Source: Pseudevernia furfuracea
Taxonomy: Eukaryota > Ascomycota > Lecanoromycetes > Lecanorales > Parmeliaceae
DNA length: 64,000 nt
Reading direction: 5' to 3'
Assembly (NCBI GenBank): GCA_022315425.1
Contig: JAIUPT010000034.1
Span: 186,001 to 250,000 of the forward strand
Of the stretch, positions 31,743-43,786 are shown piece by piece; position 1 is the stretch's first letter; each line of letters starts with the position of its first letter. The notes beneath the pieces are model-generated. The model was not told the origin of the DNA. It did no database searches and saw only the letters and a list, made by a program, of their open reading frames with translations. The position numbers and the translations under genes were made by a program.

Positions 31743-32706
31743 TTTATTCTGGAGCGAGGTGAGTCTGTGAGAACGGTGAGAGGCATCCTCGGAAGCTTCA
31801 TCTTACCTCAGTGATTGTGGCAAGCAAGTGAGGCTGCGTTTGTGCTCGAAGGCTCCACGTACCTCTTCACCTAGGGTCCGCTGAGTCTGTCGATATGCCG
31901 GTTCTGAGAAGTTGATCATCGACTGTATGTTGTATGGCGCCTTCGATCGGGACAAATGAGCAGAGAGAAGCTCTGACGTGACATGGACTTTCGAAGCTGT
32001 CGTGGTCGAAAGAAGAAGAAAGAAGAAGAAGGGTTTCACAAGATGGACGATCACTAGCTGGCGGTCATGTGATGCCAAGCCTTCACGGATTGACTCCGTC
32101 TTACGAAGATCTCTAATATATGGGCTGTCTGATAGATCAAGCCTTGATTCGTTCACAGCTACTTGCAGTATCATTGCTATCAATCTTCACTGTGACTACT
32201 TTGACCGACAAAGACAAGCCGTGGCGCCCCACAGAAATAGTAGAACGGGACCGTCTGGTGTCTTTTTGCGGATATTTGGTCTCATCATACAGACCAATCA
32301 GACTCATAATTGAGAAAGGGACATCTAAGCGTATCTATATCTTTCGTGACTCGATCCTTGTGGATTTGCTTTGCACTTACGCTGAATACTCTCCGAATTA
32401 TCGTGATATCAAGCGAGAAGCACAGTCATCTCTTGGGCGGTCTCTCCCTCTTACTTCAATAATATGAGCTCTTCTGCTGTTCCCGAAAGAATCACAGATT
32501 ATGTCTATCTCTACCTAGATTTGCCGTTGTCGCTGACGCTAATAGCCTTTGAGCCAAGTCTAGGCCTGCACTAAGGCCCTAGAGTAGAGCTGCAGCCCAA
32601 CGATCCCTCTGATTGTTTCGAAATGGCTACATATATAACATTCATCGCCCAAGGTCTCTCGAGAGTTTAATTTTCAACCGAAAGGCCTACAAACAATCTG
32701 TGAGCG
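31743..32706. other. Intergenic spacer
   Basis: This holds the 5' flank of the 2EXR gene and the 5' flank of the dead hydrolase. A GAAGAA-rich stretch lies near 32010-32030. No gene is seen. Confidence 0.5.
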
Positions 32707-33186
32707 ATGGCCACTGCAACGCTCCCCAAAGCAAACCCCACAATCGTGATCGTCGCCGGCGCCTGGCACACCCCCATCCACATTGCCCCATTCACAACCG
32801 CACTCTCACCGCAATCCCATCCATCACCCCTCTCGCGCTAATGACCTCTGTAAAAGATCTCATGGACGATGTCGCGGTGATCACTTCTCGGTTGGAGGAA
32901 GTGATTACTGAGCAAGGCAAAGATGTAGTCCTCGTCATGCATTCTTAAGGGGGCGTACCTGAAGTTGTAGCCGCTGCGCTCTTCGTACGATTTTTGAGGG
33001 AGAAGCAGGGAAAGAGAGGTGGTATTGTTGCGGTATTGCTGATTGCTGCGTTTGCGATTCCGAAAGGCACGTCATTCCTGCAGGCGATGGGAGGAAACAC
33101 AATTCAATTGTCCACGGGATCGCTCAAGCCTAGATGTCTAAAACAGGGTCGATTTTGCAACCCCACAGATCCTCAGTACGTCTGAT
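32707..33186 (+). pseudogene. Alpha/beta hydrolase pseudogene
   Basis: The start MATATLPKANPTIVIVAGAWHTP is the usual first strand and oxyanion region of fungal AB-hydrolase-1 proteins. A frameshift follows by about 32830. The second frame carries DDVAVITSRLEEVI, then KDVVLVMHS, a TAA at 32946-32948, and GGVPEVVAAAL. The stop falls exactly where the nucleophile elbow normally reads G/H-S-x-G-G, so a TAC or similar codon has become TAA. Coding similarity continues to GRFCNPTDPQYV and then ends, so the C-terminal third with the catalytic His is missing. Two lesions plus truncation make it non-functional. Confidence 0.8.
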
Positions 33187-35130
33187 GGCTGGAATATACA
33201 AGCATTGATTGGTACATGCATGCAGGATAAGTCATTAGTCTTAGGACACTTTGGAATTTTCCTAGACTCATCAATTTCCAATCTTCCCAAGTCTTCTCGC
33301 CCTCCCATAATTCTTCCAATCTCCCGCAACATCCAGTTATCAGACGAAGTCAGTGCTTGAGGGGGGCTTGGTCGTGGTGGATGGGGTTGATGGGTGTGAG
33401 GTGGGTGAGAGACCGGGTGCTGACCCTTTTGGTACAGAGGCTGCGCGCGTGTGTGAAGGAGATTGCTAGAAACAGGGTCAGGTAGAGAAAAGGCGAGGCG
33501 TGGAGAGAACATCGCGGTTCAAGCACAACTGGAGGAGGAGCTACGAATGCACCAAGGGAAACGGATGTTTCTTCAGTCTGCAAGAATCAGGACAGAATAG
33601 AAAGAGTAGGTTCCCGCCTTTGATTATGCTCTTTGCGTTCTTGTAGAAGGTCGAATCAATCTTCGCTTGATACGCTCTCTGATTGGCTGACTGATTCGTG
33701 AGCGGAATATTTTAACGAGTGTGCAGTAAGCAGCATGCAACCATGTAGTAGAACGGGACGACCGTGACTGAAGGGCAATGAATCCTTTGGGAGGGTCCAT
33801 TGATGTTGCCAGACAGTGTCCGATTCAAATAAGTTGAAGTAAAAACGCATAGCAACAGCCGAGCACGGCAAGAATGTTGTAAATCAAGTATCAGGAGCAG
33901 GGCTCTTTTCTGATGACAATCTACCGTTCTGCCTTTTTCCTTTACGGCTCTTCCACCGTGCAATGCAAGGTCTATCCGAACTTGCAGTGGGCCCTTCCTG
34001 TTGCCATTGCACGGGTGTGATGCGTCCGCCACGATTGCGGTAGCACTTGCACTTGGTGGTGAGCGTTAGCCAACTCCTGCCAAGACCTTTCTTCGAACCT
34101 GAGCTAAGCTTACCGCACCTTGGCAAAGGAAGAGGTGAGGAATGAATAATCCTTGGGGAAACTTGGCATTGCGACCTGCTGTTACCTCTCTGACGTATCT
34201 TGTGTAGTTGAATGTATAACATTGATATAGAATAGCCACTCGATGCCACTGAATCGATCATTTCATTATTGCAATGTGAAGCAAAAAGCGAAAACGTGAA
34301 GTTCCTTACTATTAAAGTTTGAGGCTTCTTACGTGCTTTAGTTTCTGTGCTAAACATACAACAGTGGTTGACAGTAGCAGTAAGGTAGTTGAAGCAAAGA
34401 TTTCAAAAATTCTACAATTAATTCACCATTACTTAATGATATTATCATCTATTATCTATCACTACCATGTATGTGATTTTCAGCGAGGGGTGGGAACTTG
34501 GAGGGCTCGGAGTAATAATAAGTGGCAATTCAATTGCAAGGATTATACTCGTAGTCCCGCACAACTCCGCTTAACACTACCAGAAACATCGAAAATATAG
34601 CGCTTATGCTCCTGATCGGGACATTCTTGCTACACTACTGCATCGCATCTTTAATTCTTTTTAATTCTTTATGCAGCTGATCTCGTATATATGATTATGC
34701 AGCTTATCTAGCTTACTCCATCAGTCCATCGACTTTTCACTCGCACTGGTTTCTCCTCTTTCACCATTTTCTCACTGCTCAGCCATGGCCCTGATGGCCC
34801 TTGAGAGACCCCACCACCACACTACAATGATCCTTCCTACCCCACGCTCACTACATCTCCCGCCAAACAATCAATCACCTTACCTTAGGTACCTTATTGT
34901 TTCCCAAAATAGCCCGAGCTGGAGGGAGCTCGCTTCTAAGGCTCTTCTTTTCTTCTTTTCTCGCTTTCCATTATGCAGACTACATGAAGTATTCCCCGCC
35001 TCGCCAAGCCATCCAGATGCCGCTTGCAGGTATAAAAACCATGTTGGTGCCGCACTGGCTTCCCATCTCTCTCCTGCACCTCCGCCATTGATCTAGCTCT
35101 GCGAGCACTGCAACCTGTCACAAGCCTACA
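33187..35130. other. Intergenic spacer with a TACCTTA motif
   Basis: About 1.9 kb with no supportable gene. CACCTTACCTTAGGTACCTTA lies at about 34876-34896, some 235 bp before the next gene. Confidence 0.5.
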
Positions 35131-35982
35131 ATGCATATCACCTCTATACTTACCCTAGGTGCGAGCAGCCTCGTGGTGCTTGCCTTGGCAAATAAATGCA
35201 ACCAAGACAACTGCTATAGAGCCCTCGAGCACTATCAGGAATCTACCTCGTCCAGCTTCTGCAAGCAATACTTGAAAACGTCGTACGCTCACCATTTCCC
35301 TCCACCATTACCACCCTAAATCCTCAGCTAATCACCCCAAAAGCACCAAGACAGCCCCAAGCGGCATCGCAACCTGCGGCTCCTCCGTAATTCCACCCCC
35401 TCTCCATAAGATTTCCACCGCCCTACTGACCCACCCCGCCAGCGCATTTCCAGCGCCTGCAGCTGCCTAATAACCACCACCCCACCCCCCATCACCACAA
35501 CCGTCAGCACCAGCACCTTCGACACCTCAACCTGCACCCCGCAATCCATCTCCGCCTGCCCCACGGCCTACGACCCCTGCTGCGCCTTCATCTGCGCCGA
35601 AGCCCAAGTCCCCTTCGACGTCTGCTCGCCCAACAACCGCACCGTCCTAGCCCAATGTTCGCAATGCACCTACCCACCAACCACCACGCCCACGCCTCCC
35701 AAGACGACAACCTCGCCGCCCAAGACAACAACAGCGAAGACGACAACGCCATCCAAGACCACGTTGAGCAGCGTGACTACGACGGCGCCGGCGAGCTTTC
35801 CCTTCCCGACGTCCACCTGTACGGGACGCTTGTTGAGTACGGCGGGGTGCCCGACGCCGTATGATCACTGCTGCCAGTATGTGTGCGAGGAGGCACAGGT
35901 GCCGTATGACGTGTGCTCGTTGACGAACGGGAGTGGGGAGTATGCCGTGTGTTCGAGTTGTCCTTCGCCGACGCCTACTTGA
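35131..35982 (+). CDS. Secreted Cys-rich protein with duplicated modules and Thr-rich linker, three exons
   Basis: Exons 35131-35282, 35344-35386 and 35443-35982 give 244 aa. The signal peptide is MHITSILTLGASSLVVLALA. The N-terminal module has NKCNQDNCYRAL...SSFCKQYL...ATCGSSRISSACSCL, a common fungal secreted domain with six or more Cys. Two related modules follow, each with CP-x-AYDPCCAFICAEAQVPFDVC or CP-x-PYDHCCQYVCEEAQVPYDVC. Between them is a linker of about 40 Thr/Pro/Lys residues that would be heavily O-glycosylated. The layout suggests an extracellular or wall-bound protein. The first intron uses the acceptor AAAAG after a GCTAATC branch site because only this keeps the frame. Function is unknown. 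Confidence 0.8.
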
Positions 35983-37698
35983 TTGAATTCTTTCCACCTT
36001 TTTCCCTTTGGCATGTGTACAACATGTGTATGCAAAAAGCTCCAAATTGTTCGTGTCGGGCGACCGGTCCTCTTGGGTGGGCAATAATGTTTATGTGATA
36101 GGAGTAGTAAATGAAATTGAATAACAACGCCATGTCTGTGAAGATGAGCAAAAAGGATCCACAGTCTTCCTCTTGCAAAATCTTCCACGTACCAACTATG
36201 CTTGACGCTCTCGCCCCCCTCCCAAGCTTTTTCACACTTCATGTTGCTTCTACGCACTCATCCTCCCAGATTCGCCGCGGAAGCTTTGGGGGAAGAATCG
36301 CTAAAAAAAAAAGGAAAAAGAAGAAGGCAAGAAAGGGGCATCAACAATCAAGATTACCTCTCCCCTAAAACCCAATCCTACCAGTACATACTCCACCTAG
36401 AAAAATACAAACCGCAAACACCTGACCTCACATCTCCCCTCTTCCCTGCTTCCAAACCGCTCACCCTTTCAGTTTCCTCCCAAGGAAGAATAGAACAAGC
36501 CCCCGTGGCTCCTAGGATAAAGCGCCCTCTGGCCAAAAACCCCCCAGCCAACACCAAGCTGTCCGACAACAAACAACAACCGTACTCATTCTCACGGCGA
36601 GCGAGATTAATAAAAACGCCCCATCTTCCTCCTCCCTTTTCTCCTTCTCCTCCTCCTCCAAACCCCAGCCGGCCATCTCATCCCCCCCGAGCCAAAAAAA
36701 AAAAACACACCTCAACGCCTTTAAAAAAAAAGAAAAATCCCAGCTGACATCATCTTTCGCGCGCGCTACGACCTTCTAACCCCATCCATCCTCGCCCCTC
36801 CACCTCGCCAAGCCTTTTTTTTTTCAAAAAAAATTTCCGCTGACAACGACGCACAGCCCTACCCCTACCCTACCCCACAGCCACAGCACAAGACGCTAGT
36901 CCAACCCAGGAAAGCAGCTCGCCCGCTCGCAACGGCAACCAACCGTTCGAAAAAGAAAAAAAAAAAAGGCGCCACGAGTCCCGAGTAAGTAAAAAGCACG
37001 CCCTCTCGCGCAGTTCAGGCAGTCAGTCCAGTCAGCGAACATTACATTATTGATTATTGATTACGTACGTTGCACTACGTTGCCAGCGTGCGAAAGGTGA
37101 GGGTGAGGGATTTTGCGGCAACGGCCGGGGGTAAACGAGCGGGGGGGCCGATCGAAAGGCTTAGTTAGTCCACCTTACCTTACCTTACCGTACTTGGGCT
37201 TGCGAAAAAGGGAAAAAGGGAAAAGGGGGCCCTGGTGTTGCGCAAGGGAGGGGGGGCGGTGCAGTGCAATTAGATGGATAGATAGATAGGTTGGATAGGT
37301 TGGATAGGATTGGATAGGTTGGATAGGATTGGATAGGTTGGATAGGTTGGATAGTTTGGATAGTTTGGATTGGATTGGACTGGATTGGATTGGATCTGAC
37401 TGACTGACTGATTGACTGACTGATCTGACTGATCAGTCAGACACGCACATGGATAGATGGGTTAAGGGAGGGGGGGGGGAATAATTTGCCTCCGCTTGGA
37501 GAGAGAGTTATCTAAGGTATATATTCAGTCCCCCCTCCGCGCGCAGAAAAAATGGAGCGAAACATCATCATCAAATCACAGAAAGCGGAATTTCCCCTGG
37601 CACTCGAGCATTCTCGCCAAGAAAAGAAGGAGTTGACGTCTGTGGGCTATCGAAAAACCGGTGCACGGAGATTGAAAAGGTGTCTTATCTAATTTTCC
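35983..37698. other. Low-complexity spacer and long 5' flank
   Basis: This holds A-rich and C-rich tracts (36300-36830), a TACCTTACC motif near 37171-37190, a GGATA-type minisatellite (37275-37396) and a CTGA repeat (37395-37440). The many open frames are low complexity and I reject them. It is probably the long promoter or 5' UTR region of the DUF7702-like gene. Confidence 0.5.
37275..37440. repeat. Minisatellite (GGATAGGTT-type) followed by CTGA repeat
   Basis: Irregular units of TTGGATAGG and TTGGATAGGA alternate for about 120 bp and degenerate to TTGGA. A CTGA tetranucleotide run follows. Confidence 0.9.
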
Positions 37699-38779
37699 AT
37701 GATGCTCTCCCCTTCCGAATCGCTCGACGTTGCCGAATTGGCTGTTTACCTCCCCCTTCTATCCCTGACGCTCTTCGTCGTCTTCCGCCACGGTATCCAC
37801 CGCCAATCGGGATGGATCTATCTCAATATCTTTTGCGCCATTAGGATCAATGGCGCTGCTTTGGGCATTGCCGCGGAGAAGGAACCGAGTAATGTCAGTG
37901 ATCTAGAGTGGAGCGCAATATTGGGGAGCGTTGGCTTAAGTCCGCTGCTGTTGGCAAGTTTGGGCTTGTTGAAGAGAATGTGAGTGTCATGCCTGGGAGG
38001 GGAGATTGTTTAGCAGTGGCTGAAAGGTGCCAACAGAACCGACGAGAGTACCAAAAGGATTCCAACAGAGGGAGCGATCCAGGGACAGAGCTGGTTTGAG
38101 ACTGCGATGTCTTATAGCATTCTAGGCAAGATGTGAGTCCGTCCTTGGAGCTCTCAAAGTACCCATTTGGAGATCATCGAGACTGATTCTTCTTTCCAGA
38201 TTCGGCAGACTCGGTGTGCACCAGTTGGCGACATCCTACCGCAGTCGCTTTCTCCAGATTCTACAACTCCCTGCCGCGATCGCGCTCATCATCTGCATTG
38301 TTGGTGGCGCCGATCTAACCGACAACTCGGTTTCCGAACAAAGTACAGGAAAGAAATTGATCAAAGCCGGCGTCATCATCTTCCTGATCATCTACATATG
38401 CCTCTTCCTCCTCATTGCCAAGAGCGCAAGCGAAATCAGCGGCCTCCGCTCCAGTGAGAAGCGAGTTCTAGCAGCATTGATATTAGCGCTACCCCTCCTC
38501 GGTGTTCGCATTCTCTTCAGTCTCCTCGCATACTTCTCGACGATTTCGACCTTTTCTCCAACCAACGGAAATACTCTTGTACGAGCGTTCATGGCAGTTC
38601 TCGAGGAGATCCTGATAGTCATCACGTATACATTGGCTGGCCTTTTACTGCCTAAGTATAGCGACGCAAGAATAGGTAACACTGAAATGGAGATTCAGCC
38701 TCTGGAAACGAAAGTCAGCGAACCAGCTAGGTTTGCTCCACAGCAAGGTCCTCGGGTTTTGGTTCGAGGCAGCGCTTGA
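37699..38779 (+). CDS. DUF7702-like seven-transmembrane protein, three exons
   Basis: Exons 37699-37979, 38037-38132 and 38200-38779 give 318 aa. Two start codons are adjacent (37699 and 37702). The opening LAVYLPLLSLTLFVVFRHGIHRQSGWIYL is characteristic of a large fungal family of membrane proteins with seven hydrophobic segments. Later segments include LQLPAAIALIICIVGG, AGVIIFLIIYICLFLLIA and LEEILIVITYTLAGLLLP. The C-terminal tail of about 40 residues is polar. Introns of 57 and 67 bp restore the frame through LLKRI-TDES and LGKI-FGRL. The function of the family is not known. Confidence 0.78.
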
Positions 38780-39186
38780 GCTACACTACCATTAGTTGAT
38801 TATCGGAGAAAACAACAGCCTCCCAGCCGTCCGCCTCCTCGCATGCCATTGATATTCGCGGCTGTGGTCAAACTAGAACGGGTTCGGACTCGGGTTCCAG
38901 AAAGCATTGCAATTCATTTTGAAGGTTGCGCTTGTCAATAGTACGCCGGCGAACTTGCATAGGGTAGTTGCAACGGATTAGAAAAGATCGAATCGGGGTT
39001 AAGATTGCTTGTCCTGGCTGGCGTTCGCGGATTGGATGACTCAATGCCTTGTTCGAGGTCTGTACCATAGAGTCAATAGAGATCCTGAGACGTCTGCATA
39101 TCCGAATAGCATGGTTCTGCGCCTTTTTCTCGTAAGCAGATGCAATTGATGAAGATAGCAGGCTCTTCATCGCTTTCTTGCCGGGT
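38780..39186. other. Convergent 3' spacer
   Basis: The 3' ends of the membrane protein gene and the transcription factor gene meet here. I see no gene. Confidence 0.6.
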
Positions 39187-40962
39187 TCACCAGTCATCCA
39201 CCACCTCGTCTGCGCGCGCCGTCTCGAACTTATCCCACGCAGTAATCTCTCTTTTAGTTTTCAGAACATTAGCCAAAGATTCGGCTTGTTTGATGCCCAT
39301 TATCCGTCCAATCAATTCGAGCCGTGTAATGATCCAAGCGCGCATTCCAGTATACTGCTGCTCCATCGTTGCAGCCAGGTAGAAAGGCCATAACAGAGTT
39401 ACCCCTGCTGCAGCTCTAGGGGGCCGTGATGAATGGACGGCGGAGTTTAATGGCCCCAAAATGAAGGGAGCACTTGCACAAATATCGTAAGCGAGATTCA
39501 CAAATAGAAACTCGGATTGGCGTCTATGTGATTGGTCAAGCGCCGGGTTTGGCATGGAATTACGACTGAGCCAGGTCGAGATGACTTCTTGGGTGAGGAT
39601 GCGAGTGCAACGGTATAAATTCCAGACTGTAGTGACCCACGTACTGTTGTAGACGTGATACGTGTCGGAGAAGACATCTTCGCTGTTGGCGCTCTGTTTT
39701 ATCCGGTAAGAAAAGGTTGGTGGAAGGCTATTCTTCCAATCTTCCAGGTCAGAGTCAATAAAACTCGCCAGTGTGACGACTCCAATTTCGTTACTATTGG
39801 CTTTCTGTACAGTAGCTCGCAGAGCACAAAGCCGCGCAATTATTTGGAAGAGCTGGTACTCGGGTACAAAGTCCCGGGTCTCACCCTCAGCGGCAATCTC
39901 TGCCCATTCGATGACATCTGGAGACACGATTAAACGCCTTTGGAGGCAATCGATGAGCTAGATCATACCAGTCAGGTTAAAGCGTTCTGTTCATCCCGAG
40001 ATCAATGGCTTACAATTTGAATAATTAGATTGTCGAAAATCCTGCGCCCAAGCTTTGTTCGCAACTGATCCGTTCCACGGAGGCGCGCTATCGCAGTAGC
40101 CCCATTGACATGGTTTACCCAGGACCTCATAGACTCAGGGTTTGAACATGTAACAGTCTGCGCAATGGTCAGAACAGAGAACGGAATCTGAAATCTTGAG
40201 CTAGTGCAATACTTCAAACATAGCAAGCAGCATGACAGCTGTCAATGTCTGGTCTGTGCATGCTTCTTTGGAATCTTGGATGGAAGCATTGATGGCACGC
40301 AATACCCTAGCATATTTTTGACCTGCAGCGACCATGAGTTCCGGCGCCTGCTTCACGTTCGAGATGCCCGCCAACCCTATGGCTTCGATAATCTTGGGCA
40401 AAGCACTGAACGAGGACTCATGTCGATAGATAGTAGGCAGCACGTGAGAATATGCTGACAGAGACGCAGGGTCCTCGGAAACGAAGTTGTGAAAGAAATA
40501 GTAAGTGGCCTCTTCTTCTTGCGGAACCGAGAGGCCCCGAATAGCGACCGTTGTGCGTCCTACTTCTTGGGCAGGTGCTGCGGAGCAATCTGTGGCATGA
40601 TTCCTAACATCGCCATCTCTGATGAGGTTTATAGTGTTTACTAGAGATCCAGGCTTGATTTTCCTCCAGGTTGTCACTGCTTGAGCCTTGGTCACGACCT
40701 TGCTAGTTTCGTTGCGAAACACCGTATCCTGTTCGTCCCGGTATCCTGGGCATTCTCTGTGAGCCCTTCGACATTGGCCACAAAAAGGTCGAGCTTGGTC
40801 ACACTGAATTCGTTAGGCGTGCGCGAATTCTCGGGGAAGAAATGTAGCTTTGGGCCATAGTTCATTTTCCAAGAAAGGCAATGTCTTCGCAGATGCACGC
40901 ACCTTTGTTCTCTTGCCTCGGCACGGAGCGCAGCCTTTGCTAGGCCTTCCACAGTACACCAT
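39187..40962 (-). CDS. Zn2Cys6 transcription factor, four exons
   Basis: Exons 40962-40903, 40803-40213, 40157-40014 and 39957-39187 give 521 aa. The DNA-binding cluster spans intron 1: GCAPCRGKRTK joins CDQARPFCGQCRRAHRECPGY, giving six Cys in the spacing expected for a binuclear zinc cluster, followed by RDEQDTVFRNET. This layout is common in fungal regulators with a fungal-specific middle domain. EEEATYYFFHNFVSEDP and the WVNHVNGATAIARLRG block support it. The C-terminal part is helical and ends DEVVDDW. It would act in the nucleus as a transcriptional regulator; targets cannot be read from the context. Intron 1 is 99 bp and the others are 55-56 bp. Confidence 0.9.
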
Positions 40963-42548
40963 TCTGGTGAGGCAAGCCCAACGTTCCTAAGGACAAAAGC
41001 GAAAGCAAAGCACCTCTACAGCAGATTCAAAAGAGGTCAGAAGAAAGAATCCCCTAATTCCCTCATTCCCAAATTGATGGCGAAGAAGCGAGAATTGGCG
41101 GTGAATAATCGAATTGAGTGGCGGCGGCAGCAGCAGCAGCAGCAGTATAACATATCTGTAGACTGGGGCAACCCTCTTACTGTTGAAGGGTCACTATTTA
41201 GGCCACTTCCTGCGTCCCCATTGGCATCATGATTAGCTGAGAAGGATGATTAAAGTAAGACGATGTCTGGTGAGAATCAACATTTGTGATTGCTTTGATT
41301 CATTGTGGCTCAGCTACCTACTTTTAAAGATGGTGAAATGGATTTCTCAGCGGGTTGCCTAAAGCCTTGCAGTCCCCGCCCACAGTCCGCCGCCCAGGGC
41401 TTCCCGCGCACCATAACCTTAGACCAAAAATACCAAAAATACCAAATAAGCTTTAGACCCTGCCTAATAATCTCAGCCAAGACCCTGCGTAGTTAAATAG
41501 TTACAGTATTGTGAGAAACTTCACGTACGAATTCTTTCTCGCTGTATTGATTTCCAAGTACTCGTCCAGAGCGACGACGTGATGCTTAGGGTACCTCATG
41601 GATGTTTCCGAGGCGGTATAATGGGGAGTACCTTAGGTAATAGAAGAAAGGTCCCATGTCGCCAAGTATCCATTACTAAGGTAAGTCGTAGCATTTAGCT
41701 GCATACGTCAATAATGCATGTGATCAGTCCTAGAATGACAAAGAATAAGACAGCCGAAATCTGTGAGAGACCGCGAGGAAATGCCCACTTTTCTCCCTTG
41801 CTCAGGCACTCACTCTGTTCAAGCTCAATTTGTCAATATCGTATCACTCGCGACCATGGATACTCTGAGTTATATCACCGTGATTGCAGACAAGAAGAGA
41901 CGTATTTTCGCTACCTTCCCACCTGGCCATAAGCCTTCCTCTATGAGTGGCGAGATCTTTGACAGCAAAGGTGCGGCAATCCTCCGCCTGAAGGATTGAG
42001 CTTGTACATAAGAATTTGCTAGGGTTGTCAGTCACGGCGAGCATAAGGAGCATGGGGTCCAATGAATACTATGCTCTCGATATGAGAAGAAGACTCGAAA
42101 CACTCGCAAGCTGACTGAGAACGCTCGACAACGCTCGCACAGTCTCAACAGCGCCACGATGCGGAGGATAAGGTAGAGGGGGCGACTGAGAAAGAGGAGG
42201 CATTGCCCTGCGCATTTGCCGAGACCCCAATCTGTTGCTGGGCAGATAGAAGCACCACCTCTATGACCTAATAACCTTGTAATTGACCGCGACCAGCGAA
42301 GGCAGCGCCTGCTGCCTATCCACATCAATCCAAGGAGACATGAGAGGTCAATGGGATGTTTTGAGCCGTGTCCCCGAAACCATGGATTCTGTACTTGATA
42401 GGCGTCAGGGGTTGGAGGTGGATGGTCGGGCTGTGCAGCTTCGCAGGCTGCTCAAAGCCTTGACGCGCATGTCTTCTTCATGTCCTTAACGAGAAGCTTG
42501 ATAGCGCTCTCGGTGAATCTCCTCTTCTTGTCTTTGGCCCGCAGATCC
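40963..42548. other. Intergenic spacer
   Basis: This holds a (CAG)n run at 41128-41145 in the 5' flank of the transcription factor, TACCT/TACCTTAGG motifs near 41590-41640, and two short protein-like frames: 41851-41999 (MDTLSYITVIADKKRRIFA...) and one ending RRLLKALTRMSSSCP near 42489. Neither can be built into a convincing gene. Confidence 0.45.
41128..41145. repeat. (CAG)n microsatellite
   Basis: Six CAG units in the 5' flank of the Zn2Cys6 gene. Confidence 0.85.
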
Positions 42549-43176
42549 TTAAGCACCTTCCTCGCCCTCTTCAACGACCCTCGCTCTTACAATCTGGACC
42601 TGATCCACCGGCCTATCCTCCGCCCCAGTCTTCACAAGCCCCATCCTCTGCACAACCCTCAAGCCACTCTTCACCCGCCCAAAAATCGTATGCTTCCCAT
42701 CCAGCCACGGCGTCGGAGCCAACGTGATGAAAAACTGACTCCCGTTCGTGTCCTTCCCACTGTTCGCCATGCTCAAAATCCCCGCGCCCGTATGCTTCAA
42801 CCCCGGATCTATCTCGTCTTCGAACTTGTCACCGTAGATTGAAGCACCGCCACGCCCGGTGCCGGTGGGATCGCCGGTCTGCAGCATGAAGTTTGGAATG
42901 ATGCGGTGGAAGATGACGTTGTTGTAGTAGCCGCGTTGGGCGAGGGTGGAGAAGTTGTTGCACGTCTGAAAGAAGCACAGCCTATCAGTGTGACGTCGAC
43001 AGGGGAGAAAGAGATGGGAACTTCGAGTCCGCCACAGTGTGAGCTTGCGTACCTTGGGGGCATGAGTGTTGTAAAGTTCGAGGGTTATGGAGCCCTGAGG
43101 AAAGTAAGTAAGGTCTGTGGTAGGCATGGGGAGCTTGGCGCACCATGGTCGTGTCTAGGATGACGTTGGTAGCCAT
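42549..43176 (-). CDS. Cyclophilin-type peptidyl-prolyl isomerase (PPIL1-like), three exons
   Basis: Exons 43176-43144, 43094-43053 and 42965-42549 give 163 aa, the normal size for the PPIL1 group. MATNVILDTTMGSITLELYN is the typical start, with intron 1 after TTM. Active-site motifs are FHRIIPNFMLQTGDPTGTG (catalytic Arg in FHR), MANSGKDTNGSQFFITL and WLDGKHTIFGRV. The enzyme catalyses cis-trans isomerisation of X-Pro bonds. PPIL1 relatives associate with the spliceosome, which is family knowledge only. Introns are 49 and 87 bp. The protein ends in an acidic EEGEEGA tail. Confidence 0.93.
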
Positions 43177-43786
43177 TGCGGCGCAGCTGGTTCCCTGCTA
43201 GATTCGATCTTTTCCCTCGTTCATTCAGCGACTGGTGTACTTATCGCCCGTACTTTACACATCGGTTGTGATTTTGGGAAACTGCCTCAGCCCTATCAGT
43301 GGGTGCCGCGCCAAGGCTCACGTCCCCTTGCTCTTCTGCACATAATACGAATTCCTACGACTGGGATTGATGGTCTGAAGAGAACTGGCAGAAACTTTCT
43401 TAGGCAAAAGGATTAAATTATCATTCCTGCGTTGCGCACTAAATGGACCGCTGCTGCCCACTCGCTTTTCTTACAGAGGACAATAATGTCATCAAGGATA
43501 CGTTGATCGTCAATCGTATCTCAGATGGAAGATCGTTGGGTGGGGACGTGTCTACCTTCGAATCATGACACCAATGGGGATTTAGCATCTGAAGGCGCTA
43601 TCCTCCAAAGTGTGCATGAGCTACGACTTCAACCACCTCATCATAAATCACAATTTCGACACTCTCGAATCTCGAGCCTCAATACTGCTGTATTTTGAAG
43701 TTGAAGTCGGTGATCTTCGTTGCTTGAGGATCGATGCTGGAAATTGTTCGTCGATATTTTGTCAACATGCAGATGACACCTTTACT
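43177..43786. other. Intergenic spacer
   Basis: This holds the 5' flank of the cyclophilin gene and the 3' flank of the GMC pseudogene. I see no gene. Confidence 0.55.

Noticed and set aside
36111..36747. Two overlapping Lys- and Pro-rich frames
   Set aside because: Low complexity A- and C-tracts; no start context or domain.
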